The notes under the pieces were generated by a model. The model worked only from the letters and a program-made list of their open reading frames with translations. It had not been told where the DNA came from and searched no databases. A stretch of DNA of 64,000 nucleotides from Haemaphysalis longicornis (Eukaryota; Arthropoda; Arachnida; Ixodida; Ixodidae). This document shows, one piece after another, positions 1 to 9,804 of this stretch. The DNA is taken from the NCBI GenBank assembly GCA_013339765.2, contig CM023448.1, positions 323,434,941-323,498,940 of the forward strand. Reading direction: 5' to 3'. The position numbers and the translations under genes were made by a program. How positions within the stretch are numbered: the first letter of the stretch is position 1; each line of letters starts with the position of its first letter.

Positions 1-15
1 TCGTCTTTCTGCATC

Positions 16-222
16 CTACTCGCGACGCTTAACTCGCTGAACTTCCCGTTCTTCACTCGTTTCAGCCTGCCACTTTGCGCGCCCGTAGTTACGTTTCCGC
101 TTCAACTTAGCAAGCCGAGCGGCATCTGCAGGATGGTCCGACGCAGCTTGCCGCTTTCGCCACTGGGACCCCGCAGACAACTTCGGCACAGATTGACCGG
201 CGTCCTCGCTCCCTCCTTCCAT
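16..222 (-). CDS. STPR-like basic repeat protein, C-terminal fragment
   Basis: Open frame on the minus strand from an ATG at 222 to a TAG at 16-18, 68 residues. The last 45 residues are Lys/Arg/Glu/Ala-rich and fall into two imperfect units of about 23 residues with AARLAKLKRKR in the first and AETSEERE in the second. This resembles the STPR (score-and-three-amino-acid peptide repeat) DNA-binding module, which occurs in many copies in tick proteins. The match is by eye only. The frame continues upstream of the ATG without an obvious splice signal, so it may be a terminal exon or a broken copy. A low-complexity basic ORF arising by chance is the alternative. Confidence 0.35.
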   Translation of the reverse strand: MEGGSEDAGQSVPKLSAGSQWRKRQAASDHPADAARLAKLKRKRNYGRAKWQAETSEEREVQRVKRRE

Positions 223-249
223 TGCACAAGGTCTGAACTGAAGCACTGG

Positions 250-2580
250 TCCGGCTAGCGGGAAACTGCGAGGCCTCAGAGAGAGCGGCGCCGTATCCCT
301 TTCACAAACGATCGGTGCATCGCGTGGTTAGTCACGTGGACACAGGTGGGAAGCGGCTTTCGGTGCAGCGGTGGCGAGTCATCGGGTACCACTTGAAGGT
401 CAAACTGCCCCGCATGGGGAAACTGGCTGGACTAGGCCAGCTGAGGCTTTCGCCTTAAAAATCGTGAACATTTTACTCTGTGAAAGTGAATGACAAGCGA
501 AGCTGTTTATCCCACGACACACAGAAAATAGGGTTAAGGAACAGTGAATTTTGTTCTCTCTTGAGCGTTGATCGGAAGTCATCTCTGAGAAGGCACTTAG
601 AGGTAACAGTCGTTTTCTTTGAGCATTCGCGATGAAGTTGGCTTCCCCGCATGGCGTTCTTGCACACGCCAAACGACAATGCCTGGAACGCTAGCCTATG
701 CACGTCCCGCATTGTGACCACTTCATCCTGTTCGTTAAGTAGCATCAATTAAATATTTCCTCGACGTGTTCGGGTAGTATGCCGCTCTCGAGCCCAAGTT
801 CCGAGCTCCTCTCGTGAGAAAGACGAACATCCCGCTGTGCTCCATAACTGCGCGGTCCCCTTGGAAATCATATGGCATTTTAAACATGAGGGACACACAA
901 CGGGACGTCCGTTTTTCCACATCTCGCGCTTTAAAATGGCTCGTGCATGCTTCGATGGCACGCGCAGCCTCGGAGATTTTGTTTGAAGATGCGAAAAATA
1001 CTTGGAACCCTTGCTATATAAGCTTTCCTTAAAAAATACGCAAACAAGAAAAACAAATAAATAGCCAAGAAAAGAATCACATCCCTTTTGCAAATGAAAA
1101 AAATTGTCTTACCAATTATTTTGTTGACTACTCCGCCCCCCCCCCCTCCCCCCTGGGGAAATCGCAAATTGCAAAATGTCAGTTGCGTTGAAAGCAGACA
1201 TCCATCGAAGCCGGTAATGGTTGACGCGTTGCTTGCGAAATAAAAACAATTATCTTGAGTCGTTAGTTGATATTGGGTAGAGTTAGCAACCTCGGCCACA
1301 CCCTCCACCCTTCGCCCCATGCCCGACGCCTGTCGAAGCAATAGTTTAACGTTGTTAGCGGTCTGAGGCAGTCACGGTGACAGGCACTTCAACCTCAGTC
1401 CTGTTACAACAACCACAATGAAGCTAACAGGTACACATACTTGACTCACTTCATCCAGCACAACTTTTTTCTACAAATGATCAGCAAAACTGCGGTAGGA
1501 ATCTAAACCAGTTTTCATGCAAAAAATGAGGAAAACTATTCGATTACAAATTTCGTCATCCTTGACATAGGCCAGCAGCTTCACTTTTACCAGTAAGGCC
1601 GAAGGGGTGGAGTATTTTGCGTGGCCTTGGAAGCGTATCAATATCACCGTGATTCCTCCGGTCAACAACAATGGCGGCAGCTTGGTCACGCTTGTAACGC
1701 GAGCGTTTGAGCTCTACGGTGGGCTGCTCGGCTGGCCAGGGTCAGCGCGCCCCATAGAGCTTTATCGCGCTCTGCCAGCACGTTTAAGAGGCAGTATGCA
1801 TTACCGGGCGAAGTCGAGCCCGCCGAGCAGAAACACGCACGCAGCTCGTCCGCTGACCCCTGCCGCTTGTGGCCAAGGCCACGCACGTCTCTTGCCGCGA
1901 CAAAGCGCTGGTGACCATGGGGAAAGTTAAAGGCCGCTTCATTTAACGGCCCGTCTTCCCTGACGCCCCAAGAGACGGAAGCCGACGATTTCTCGTTGCG
2001 CTGAAGAGCTAAGCCAAACAGCGTAGAGGATGGCTGAGGGCGCTCCAGAGTCACGTAACGCTACAGGGAATCAACAGCGAATGCTGGCGCCCGCCCGTTC
2101 TTTTTTGGCCGTATTTGCTCCCACCTCATTCGCGACAAACGCGGAAAACGGACGAACGACAAAAGGAGGAGCCTTTCACTTTGGGAAGGTGGATGACCAG
2201 CGAAGCTGTATAGAGCATCACGCAGGGTTAGACTATGGTACATGTGTTTATTTTCATCATTTGGTGATGGTAGGAAGGATAACTCTGCTATTGCTATGAT
2301 ATATACTGGTTCATTCACAACCTTAGACACATTCCTGGCTATAGATAAGGGTGCATGCATTTATTTTCATCATTTGGTACTTGCAGTGACGGCGCGCCTT
2401 TGTAATTACTGTGATACACACTAATTGGCTCAATTTCAACCTCACACAGATCCTCGGCAAACGTGAAATCTATGCACGATGGTTGTTGAGTGGTTGAGTG
2501 GCTTTCACTGGCATGGCACTTCAAACTAAACTCTTCTAAATAGAGTGAACCATTTAAAACATAAACTGGATAAACCACTT
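250..2580. other. No gene seen; noncoding
   Basis: No frame with recognisable protein similarity on either strand. It contains an impure C-run at 1131-1155 and two 29-bp near-identical segments (3 mismatches) at 2237-2265 and 2350-2378, 113 bp apart, centred on a TTTATTTTCATCATTTGG core. Confidence 0.5.
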
Positions 2581-3031
2581 TTTGTTTGTTTCGGCATTCA
2601 TATTACAACTCCAGAGAGACAATTTGGGAAACTCAAGCCTATACATGGCCAGTGTACAGTGGTTGGTTGATGCTAATCATTATAGTACTGCAGTTCCAAC
2701 TCCTCCAGCATGAACTGGACGAATCACTTCTTGCGTGGCTTTCGGACATCGACACTGCAGCCAGCGACTGCTATCACCGGAGTGCGTTACACCTGCTGCT
2801 CGATTCTCTGTTCGCTTTTCACCCAGTATATCGAGATCCATTTGAAAAAAAATGTATCTGTGCCTCAAGACCTCACTGAAAACATGCAGGCTCGACAACG
2901 GGCCGCCCGTCTTCGCCAACAGCCAAAAACCACCACCACCTCCACACCATTCAAAAGCTCAAGCTCCGCACAAAAATGACTAACGATGACCTAGATGATC
3001 AACTGGATCATTTTTCCCCCACACCACTACA

Positions 3032-3903
3032 GTGTCTAATAACGAGTGCCCGAAGACATCACTCCCTCAACCATCAACTACGGACATTGATCCGCCATTC
3101 ACAATTCGCGAACTGCGAAATGCCCTACAAAGAATTCGAAGAAATACAGTTCCAGGACCAGACCAAATTACGTATAAAATGCTGCAGAGCGTACCATACA
3201 ACCACTTAGAGGTCCATCTAGATTAAATAAACCTAGCATAGGAAAGTGGACAAATTCCCATGGAATAGAAAACTGCACCCGTAGTTGCTATTCCAAAACA
3301 CGGTAAATCACCTGATGACATCAAGAATTTACGCCCTATTTCTCATACCTCCTGCATAGGAAAACTCATGGGCAAAAATGGGCCAGGCCCGCATTGAATG
3401 GACTCTAGAAGAAAACCAGGCCTTTTGATACACAATGACCGGTTTTCGCCGACATGTCTCTGCCAAGACACCATGCTCCGCATTCATAAAGACATAGTGG
3501 AAGCGAAGACCACTGCCCAAACCCGTTCCATAGTTGGGATCGATGTAAAGAAAGCTTTGGCACCGTCGCTCACGAGCAAATACTCGAAAAAGGAAAAAGC
3601 AACAAATTAGGACCCAGAACTATCCAGTGTCTTAGAGATTTCTTCACTAACCGGTTCGTCCAAATCAAAGTAGAAGACCACATCAGTAATGCCCGCAAAC
3701 TTACAGCGGGAATGCCCCAAGGAGCCATACTTTCTCCAACTATGTTTAGCCTGGTCATGAGTGATCTTCCACCCCTCCTGAATGCTATTCCGGAACTGAA
3801 ATACGCCATCTATGCCGATGACATTACCCTTTGGTGTCACACGGGTTCTCCTGGCACTGAAGAAGAGACGCTGCAGCGAGGCATATACGCAATCACTCAA
3901 TAA
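3032..3903 (+). pseudogene. Reverse transcriptase core, frameshifted
   Basis: The palm domain of the LINE reverse transcriptase. Fingers are read in the frame of 3032-3226, the motif A region in the frame of 3398-3610, and motifs B and C (MPQGAILSP and YADD) in the frame that runs from about 3560 to the stop at 3903. The metal-binding aspartates of motifs A (GIDV) and C (YADD) are still encoded, but in different frames. The frame change lies inside the KAFGTVAHEQIL stretch near 3555-3565. RT would copy element RNA at the nicked target; this copy cannot make a continuous enzyme. Confidence 0.85.
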
Positions 3904-4614
3904 CGACATCTATTGGACTGGTGTGCTCTCCTGAAAAGACAGAGTACACGTTGTCACCAACTCTCACGCAAACGATACCCGAGGACTCATCAGGCTACAC
4001 CTAGACGGCAAAGAAATTTCTCAAAAACACTCCATACGGATCCTCGGCCTTCACATAGATCAGGATGGCACAGGTACAACCTGGCTGAAAACAATCACTA
4101 CTCAAGCGAACCAGTTCCTCCACATGATAAATAGGGTGTCCCGCAGCAATTATGGTTTAAAGGAACATGAAGGTCGCAAGGCGGTGGAAGCTGTCCTTAT
4201 GTCACGGGTTATGTACAGCTTTCCTTACTACTATCTGACAAAAACTCAGCACGCGAAACTTGAATTACTTCTCCGAAACACCACCCGTATCATAACAGAC
4301 ACCCCAAAATTCACCTAAAATGACATCTTCTATGCCACGGGCGCGTTGAATACACTCAGTGAGAAGATTGACATGCACTACCTCGCCCGAACCCAAAGAC
4401 TACAATCACTTCAAGGTCGTCTCATCCTCTTAGATCCAAGCCATAACATCACGCAGCTCCAGTATATTCCACCACATCCGCCTCCATGGTCATGTCCAGC
4501 CAATATAACCTTGTATCCGATACCTAAAAATATGGGTCCAGATCAGGCAAGTCGCCGCGCTGACAGGGCAAAAAGCTAAACAGGAAGACATTCTCACCAG
4601 GAACAACGGTCATT

Positions 4615-5218
4615 TACACCGACGCTGCGTACAACAAAGACACCAAAATCGGAACGATAACTTTTCATAGCGACGTCCTCTCCGCAGTAGCCAAGTACGC
4701 CCCGGCACCATTGCCGAAATCTCTGGAGCTTCAGGCTATTGTCAACACCATAAAAGCACACCATGGAGTATCAAACGAAACTGGTCATCACCACGGACAG
4801 CAAATCTGCAATTCGCAACCTACAAGAAAATCATATGTACCTCCCCCCCCCCCCCCCTCCCCCCCCCCACCCCCCCTTCATGCGCTACACACTCGCCAGC
4901 ACCCCACGCAACCACCCCGAGCTTCATACTACTGTGATCTGGGTCCCTGGACACGCAGGTGTAAAGGGGAATGAGAAGGCTCACGCCTTAGCCCGAGCTG
5001 CTCTTTATGATCCGGGCACTCCAATACCCTGGCCTCGCTTCTATGATCCAAAAGAGCACCGCCGAGAAATGCATCGCACTCGCAGAAAGTACTTACGGGA
5101 CATCAGAGATCAGAGAACCCCCTCCCCTACCCCAGAAAATTCGCCCGCCCTGACGCCGCCCTCATTGGACGAGCACAAACCGGCACGCTACCAACACAAC
5201 ACAGACAACACTACATAG
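4615..5218 (+). pseudogene. RNase H domain and C-terminus of the LINE, broken
   Basis: RNase H-like segments in two frames: IYTDAAYN near 4620 (first Asp), LELQAI near 4725 (Glu), VITTDSKSAI near 4785 (second Asp) and IWVPGHAGVKGNEKAHALA near 4940. In the last motif the usual catalytic Asp (NEKAD) reads His. A proline run (roughly eight Pro, then HPP) caused by a C-rich tract at 4842-4878 interrupts the domain between the second Asp and the final motif, where related enzymes have no such insert. Both changes argue against activity. Confidence 0.8.
4842..4878. repeat. C-rich homopolymer tract inside RNase H
   Basis: Thirty-seven bases, almost all C, broken by single T and A bases. It expands the RNase H reading frame by about 12 codons, mostly proline. 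Confidence 0.9.
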
Positions 5219-5726
5219 ACGGGCTTCCAGGCACACCAACATGCTCACACTGTGGCCAATATCCCAACAATGAACACACCCTTTGGACATGCCCAAACAT
5301 ACAAACCACCCTGAGATCTTCCCTACAACCAATTCCTGCCACAAAGCGCCCTACTTGCTGGGAGGCATGGGTCACACCCCTTAAAGGCCAACTGCACTCA
5401 AATTTTCGACAACGTAAAAATAATGTCACCTAACAGTCCATGTAAAAAGGGTGCGAAATGAAAAATACTGCGCTTCAAACATCAACGCGCGCGACACAAA
5501 TGGCTCGCGACATTGGCATCGAAAATCGAATTATAAAAGTGGTCTGAAACTATAAACCAGCTTCCACAGCTAAATGATGCACTAAAGCATGAAAACATTT
5601 CCTATCTACCGCTGTTTTCTACTTTAAGCAGAGGCAGGGGCTGTTGAAAACATTTTACTTTCAAGTAAACTAAATCTAGTGCTCCACAGAAGTACTAAAT
5701 ACTTCATTTGGGAATTGAAAAAAAAA

Positions 5727-5787
5727 ATCACGTTTGTTTAGGAGAAAAGGAGCTTCTTTAGCTCCTTTTCTCCTAAACAAACGTGAT
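5727..5787. repeat. Perfect 28-bp-arm hairpin
   Basis: Arms 5727-5754 and 5760-5787 are exact reverse complements around a 5-nt loop. It lies immediately before the fold-back Penelope-like fragment and probably arose in the same rearrangement. Confidence 0.95.
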
Positions 5788-5801
5788 CAAACAAACTAAA
5801 T

Positions 5802-5911
5802 CTAACATTATAATCATGCTCCCGCAACCTGTCATTATGCGGGAAGAATTACGTAGGACAGACGGGCCGCTGTCTGAATGACAGGTTGCGGGAGCATGAT
5901 TATAATGTTAG
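5802..5911. repeat. 35-bp perfect inverted repeat, 40-nt loop
   Basis: Arms 5802-5836 and 5877-5911 are identical in reverse complement. The right arm is protein coding (NDRLREHDYNV region); the left is its antisense copy, so this is a fold-back duplication, not a regulatory palindrome. Confidence 0.95.
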
Positions 5912-6134
5912 GCGCGGTTTGGAGGGGAATCTTAGCCGGCATTGTCGTTCGTGTGAAAAGAAAGGTTGTACGCCACTGTTTGATGAGTGTCTTGTTGTTA
6001 GCCGTCATGGTCATGCACTTACCCGAGAGATTATTGAGGCAGCGGTGATAATAAGTGAAGGGGATAAGTGCATAAGTGCCCCGTCCATTCTGTTGTCAAA
6101 AAATGAGACCACTTACTTGGGCAACCAATTGTGA
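5838..6134 (+). pseudogene. GIY-YIG endonuclease domain of a Penelope-like retroelement, 5'-truncated
   Basis: Continuous frame from TGC at 5838 (CGKNYVGQTGRC, the K-x-Y-[IV]-G-Q-T-G-R core of retroelement GIY-YIG domains) through LNDRLREH, CRSCEKKGCTPLFDE, TREIIEA and ISAPSILLSKNE to a TGA at 6132-6134. In Penelope-like elements this nuclease follows the RT and makes the nick used for target priming. The conserved Arg (GQTGR), the CxxC...C cysteines and the TREIIEA Glu are all present. The frame has no own start codon and the RT is absent, so it is a remnant. Confidence 0.75.
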
Positions 6135-6344
6135 ACTTTTTTTTAGATGATTACGGAGCGATGTATGCGTCAGCGGGTCTTGATCTGTTTTGCGTACGTG
6201 GTTTTGTTTCAGCTTGGTATCTGCCATTCCTTTGTGATAGAATGTATATTTATGTGTGCGTTTCTTTTCATTAAATTTTAGTTGGAAGTCAGCGCTTGTT
6301 TGTCGTCTTCGTTCGTCCCTGGTCTTTTTCGCGCTGTGTTGACA

Positions 6345-7310
6345 ATGAAGATATGAAGTAGGAAAAACTATTTTCAGGTGAAGAAAAACAAACTACTGAC
6401 AGGTGATGAAGAAACAAAAAGTATTTACAGGTGAAGAGAGCCATTCTAGCCACCTTACCCCAGATGTTGGGGGAGAGGGCGCGCTATCACGGTGAGAGGA
6501 GAGGGGGTGAGCGGAGGAGAGACGCAGCTGTGCGGACGCGGACGACGACGACGACGGACGCAGGACAGGGCCGCCGGCAAGAGATGCTCCTCTCAGCGTC
6601 GCATCTAAAAAGCAGTTCCAAGTCAGGAACAGCCAAAATCATCAAACCATGATGCAGTAAAAGCTACCCGACATGAACAGCTGAGCGCAGAAAGGCAGCT
6701 AACCTGTCCACCATCCACCACTGTATACAAACACGCCTCGAAAAACGTACACAATACCAGATTTATCCTACCTCTTGAAATCAGGGCACGTTGACGTCTA
6801 CAGCCGTATCATGCAGCTCAGAAATTCTTGACACGCCGCTGATCACCACTGCTGCCACTTGGGATGTTCAGGTGACACAACAATGCTCATTTTCTATATC
6901 ATTTTAACCAACATCGTTATTCGAGCCAATCCGGAATATTACCATTTTCCAAGAGGATGGAGGGTTGGAACACCAATTTCTTCCAGCTTGTATCACAAGT
7001 TCGTCACCACACCCAACAGCAAGCGCTACAAGTCATGGCACCAAAAGAGTGGGCACCTTTCTGCACGCTAGGTCTTTGACAGCTTCGAGCCAACAATTCC
7101 TAGTGCAAAGCCAACACGGGAAACAAATTTAGGCAGTTACACCATGGTGATATGACCAACGTAACATCGGTTGATATACTCCTGTGGTATTATGATGTTT
7201 ATCCCGGGGAAAAATCTTGTTTAGCACACCCTAAACTTGAACTTTAAAATGAGTAGAAAAATCCGGGGCACGGAAATGTGCCACGTTGATATACGTGGGT
7301 ATTATTCTGG
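6345..7310. other. No gene; short tandem repeats
   Basis: Holds three degenerate units of about 26 bp with a shared ACAGGTGA-like core at about 6364-6440, and a (GAC)n run near 6540-6560. No recognisable protein similarity. Confidence 0.5.
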
Positions 7311-7315
7311 GGCAC

Positions 7316-8407
7316 ATGACCGTTCAGACATCTTTTTGTAAGGTGGTTGCCGCTCACAGTGGGAGCTTGCCATCTAGCTATGCACCTCCGTCTCGGCCCT
7401 CGTCGCCACTTTGGTGCCTGTCACAGCCACAACTGCACTTAAACATCCCTGGAATAAAAAAGAAAGCGGACCTTCCACCTAGCGGTCTTCAACAGCTATC
7501 CGTACTCTTTCTACATGAGGCATATAGAGACCGGGTCCATGTCTACACGGATGGGTCGGTCACCACGTCCAGTTCTGCCGGCGCTGTTATGATACCACAA
7601 AAGTCGACCGAAATTCATTTTAAGCTTTCAAACTCGACGACGTCAACCGCTTCTGAATTGGCAGCTATTCGGGAGGCCGTTCTATTCATCCAGCGGGAAT
7701 CGCCAGAAAAATGGGTTGTGCTATGCGACTCGAGGTCCGCTCTTCAGTGCATCCAATCTGCCCTCCACCGCGGCCCATACGAACAACTTGTGGCTGAAAT
7801 CCGGTGCTTATATGACACATTAGTCAGGCATAGACATGATATTGTTTTCCAGTGGCTCCCAAGCCACTGCGGCATTACTGGGAACGAACAGGCGGATAGA
7901 GCGGCTCATGGCGCCCACACAAGTGCAAGATTGACCCGCATCCCTCTATCACGCACTGATGCAGCAAGGTCGCTGCGGTCCATTGCCCGGGAAGTCACTC
8001 TCGCTAAGTGGAATACACCTGAGTTCTCAAACGCTCGTCTTTACTCACTCGACCCAGATTTGCAGCGCCACCTACCTAATAACGTGCCACGCTCGGGCGT
8101 CACCTTACTTTGTCGCCTGTGGCTAGGTGTTGCCTTCACCGGTGCTTACTCCTACACCATTGGAATGGCCAACAGCCCTGCTTGTGATGCGTGCGCCACC
8201 GACGAGATGATTGAACACCTTCTGTGCCATTGTGACCGCTTCATAACGCCGAGGCAACAGCTCTCCACCACACTTCGCCGACTCGACGACCTCCCCTTTA
8301 CAGCGCAGACAATTTTGTGCCATAGGCGTTGTCCGTCACAGGCCGAAAAGGCTATAAAAGCCCTACTGCTCTTTTTGAAGGACACGGGCCTGTCTGAACG
8401 ATTGTAG
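7316..8407 (+). CDS. LINE ORF2 C-terminus: intact RNase H plus zinc knuckle (5'-truncated)
   Basis: Open frame of 363 codons ending at TAG 8405-8407. Similarity to tick LINE ORF2 starts near 7343 (VVAAHSGSLPSSY); the ATG at 7316 is only the first available one, and a native start was lost by 5' truncation. RNase H residues are complete: D79 in VYTDGS, E114 in SELAAI, D138 in LCDSRSAL and D194 in GNEQADRAAH. Downstream is the region SRTDAARSLRSIA, then LCRLWLGVAFTGAYSY, a knuckle CDACATDEMIEHLLCHC, and the terminal KALLLFLKDTGL. In the parent element this domain removes RNA from the RNA-DNA hybrid during integration. RT and endonuclease are absent. Confidence 0.85.
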   Translation: MTVQTSFCKVVAAHSGSLPSSYAPPSRPSSPLWCLSQPQLHLNIPGIKKKADLPPSGLQQLSVLFLHEAYRDRVHVYTDGSVTTSSSAGAVMIPQKSTEIHFKLSNSTTSTASELAAIREAVLFIQRESPEKWVVLCDSRSALQCIQSALHRGPYEQLVAEIRCLYDTLVRHRHDIVFQWLPSHCGITGNEQADRAAHGAHTSARLTRIPLSRTDAARSLRSIAREVTLAKWNTPEFSNARLYSLDPDLQRHLPNNVPRSGVTLLCRLWLGVAFTGAYSYTIGMANSPACDACATDEMIEHLLCHCDRFITPRQQLSTTLRRLDDLPFTAQTILCHRRCPSQAEKAIKALLLFLKDTGLSERL

Positions 8408-8705
8408 GGACATTACTATAGTGCAGTGCCCTCAGTTCGCCAATTTTATCAGTGGACCGTATTAGTTTTGTGCATTTTCTGGTTGTGTGCGTTGTTTGTA
8501 CCGCCTTTCTTGTTGCCTGGTCATGCCTTGTGTTTTTTCTACTTTTCTTTCTCTCATTTTCTCCTTTAATATGTACCGCTGTCCTTTCTTTCCCTTTCAT
8601 TTCCCGTATCCCCTCCCCCCTGAGTAGGGTAGCCAACCGTACAGTATTCTGGTTAACCTCCCTGCCTTTCCTGTACTATTCCTTCCTTCCATCCTAGTAT
8701 GACAT
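7330..8705 (+). mobile_element. 5'-truncated LINE, RNase H-bearing family
   Basis: Coding part as above, then a pyrimidine-rich 3' UTR from 8408 with GAGTAGGGTAGCCAACCG near 8620 and GTTAACCTCCCTGCC near 8650. The same kind of GAGTAG...GTTAAC...CTCTCTGC tail follows the larger LINE at 30.03-30.08 kb, so the two elements are related. The open frame suggests a more recent insertion than its neighbours. Confidence 0.75.
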
Positions 8706-8709
8706 TGCC

Positions 8710-9310
8710 ATTCTTTTGTTGTCTGTGTGCACATGTCACGTGTGTCAGCATGGGCTTGAAGCAGCAACAACATGTACTCTTGCATTGCTGTTTCCATTTT
8801 TAGTGAAATATACCAGACACAATGAATATTTATTCAGCCACATATGCCCTAAAACAGGCCGCACATACACAAAAAAAAATCGCAGCTTTAACAGTTTATT
8901 AGGATAAGCTTGTGGGTGGGTGGTCACGTTTGCTGCTGAGAAGCAGAAGGACCTGAATTCAAAACCCAAAATTTTCGAGTTGCCAAAAGCACTTTTTTAT
9001 CTGCTCGGCAAGTGTACCACATAAGATAACATTAGATGCAGACATACCGTGATACCCGCAGACAAGCCGAGAAAAGAAGGCCCTCTCATAGTAAGCTACC
9101 GACGGTTGTCACAAAAATGACCAGATAGGCACTTATCCAGAGTTTGGCTATGCCAGACATTTCATTATGCTTCGTATACATAATGAGATGATTCATTGCA
9201 CAAGATATATAGGTTGCCAGTGAGCTTGTCCTGTCATTTTAGGTGTGGAGCACTTTAGGGGCCCTGCTTGTCTTTGTAGCTCCTAATTGCTGTAGGTTTA
9301 TTCATACTTA
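8710..9310. other. No gene seen
   Basis: AT-rich, no recognisable repeat or coding similarity. Confidence 0.4.
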
Positions 9311-9312
9311 TT

Positions 9313-9690
9313 TTAGGGGCGAAGCCCCTTATGGGCTTGGGCTGTCAGCGTCTCCTGTCGTCGTCGTCGTCGTATCTCTTATCATGTAGTCACTGTATTG
9401 AAACACCGGGGCACTCGTTTTTCAACTCTTTGCGCTAGAACGTAACGCTTACCAAAAAGAACACACCGGGACACTCGTTATCCAACGCCTCACGCTAGAA
9501 CGCTTCTTGCTTCAACGACACGAGACTTTTATACCTCTACCCCCCCTCCCCCCCCCCCCCCAAACGGTTTCATCTCCGTGGGCCAAAACGCCAAGGCACC
9601 AAGAATACACTCCATACACTACATGCATGCTTCGCCCCTCCCCAGGTTTCACGTTAGTGGAGATGGCCCGGGATTTTCTACCCCACGGCC
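9313..9690 (+). repeat. GGGGCGAAGC dispersed repeat family, copy 1
   Basis: Begins TTTTAGGGGCGAAGCCCC and ends near GCTTCGCCCC...GTGGAGATGG, so the ends are partly inverted. The interior matches the copy at 50965-51310 over its whole length (CACCGGGGCACTCG, CGCTAGAACG, GACACGAGACTTTTA, ACGGTTTCATCTCCGT, ACGCCAAGG in the same order). Includes a (GTC)n run at about 9357-9372 and a C-rich tract near 9540-9562. Probably a non-autonomous DNA element; no coding capacity. Confidence 0.75.
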
Positions 9691-9764
9691 ACGCCTTCTG
9701 ATTGTGGTTCCTCAAGCATTTTAAAGACGATAATCTTTATTGGACTTCTTAAACGCAGAAATTT

Positions 9765-9801
9765 CTGTCTGTCTGTCTGTCTGTCTGGTCTGTCTGTCTG
9801 C
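9765..9801. repeat. (CTGT)n microsatellite
   Basis: Tetranucleotide CTGT repeated nine times with one interruption. Confidence 0.95.
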
Positions 9802-9804
9802 CGA

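Larger units (their letters stand above)
2880..5430 (+). mobile_element. Decayed LINE with RT and RNase H (I/R1-Jockey group)
   Basis: Remains of the second ORF of a non-LTR retrotransposon, scattered over three frames. In order: a linker; RT finger motif TVPGPDQITYKML near 3150; RT motif A GIDVKKA near 3540; MPQGAILSP and YADD at 3712-3903; thumb region 4124-4318; RNase H from 4615 to about 5010; and a C-terminal knuckle CSHCGQYPNNEHTLWTC near 5255-5310. Presence of RNase H after RT places it with the I/R1/LOA-type lineages. At least five frameshifts and several stops show it is dead. No 5' ORF or endonuclease is visible upstream, so it is probably 5'-truncated. The 3' boundary is unclear; nothing recognisable lies between 5440 and 5720. 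Confidence 0.85.
5802..6345 (+). mobile_element. Penelope-like element 3' fragment with fold-back 5' end
   Basis: Sense part 5837 to about 6345 carries the C-terminal GIY-YIG coding segment, then an AT-rich 3' region with CATTAAATTTTAGTTGG near 6269, followed by a GCGCTTG...TGTCGTCTTC...GCGCTG terminal segment (6293-6335). This tail layout is one I associate with tick Penelope-like elements. The 5' end is not the element's natural start: bases 5802-5836 are an exact inverted copy of coding bases 5877-5911, separated by 40 nt. The RT domain is missing. Confidence 0.7.

Noticed and set aside
2586..2879. 97-codon frame upstream of the LINE as possible ORF1 or endonuclease
   Set aside because: No knuckle or endonuclease motif; similarity only starts near 2880.
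9313..9690. CRISPR-like or tandem array
   Set aside because: Dispersed repeat with one copy per site, no regular spacers.
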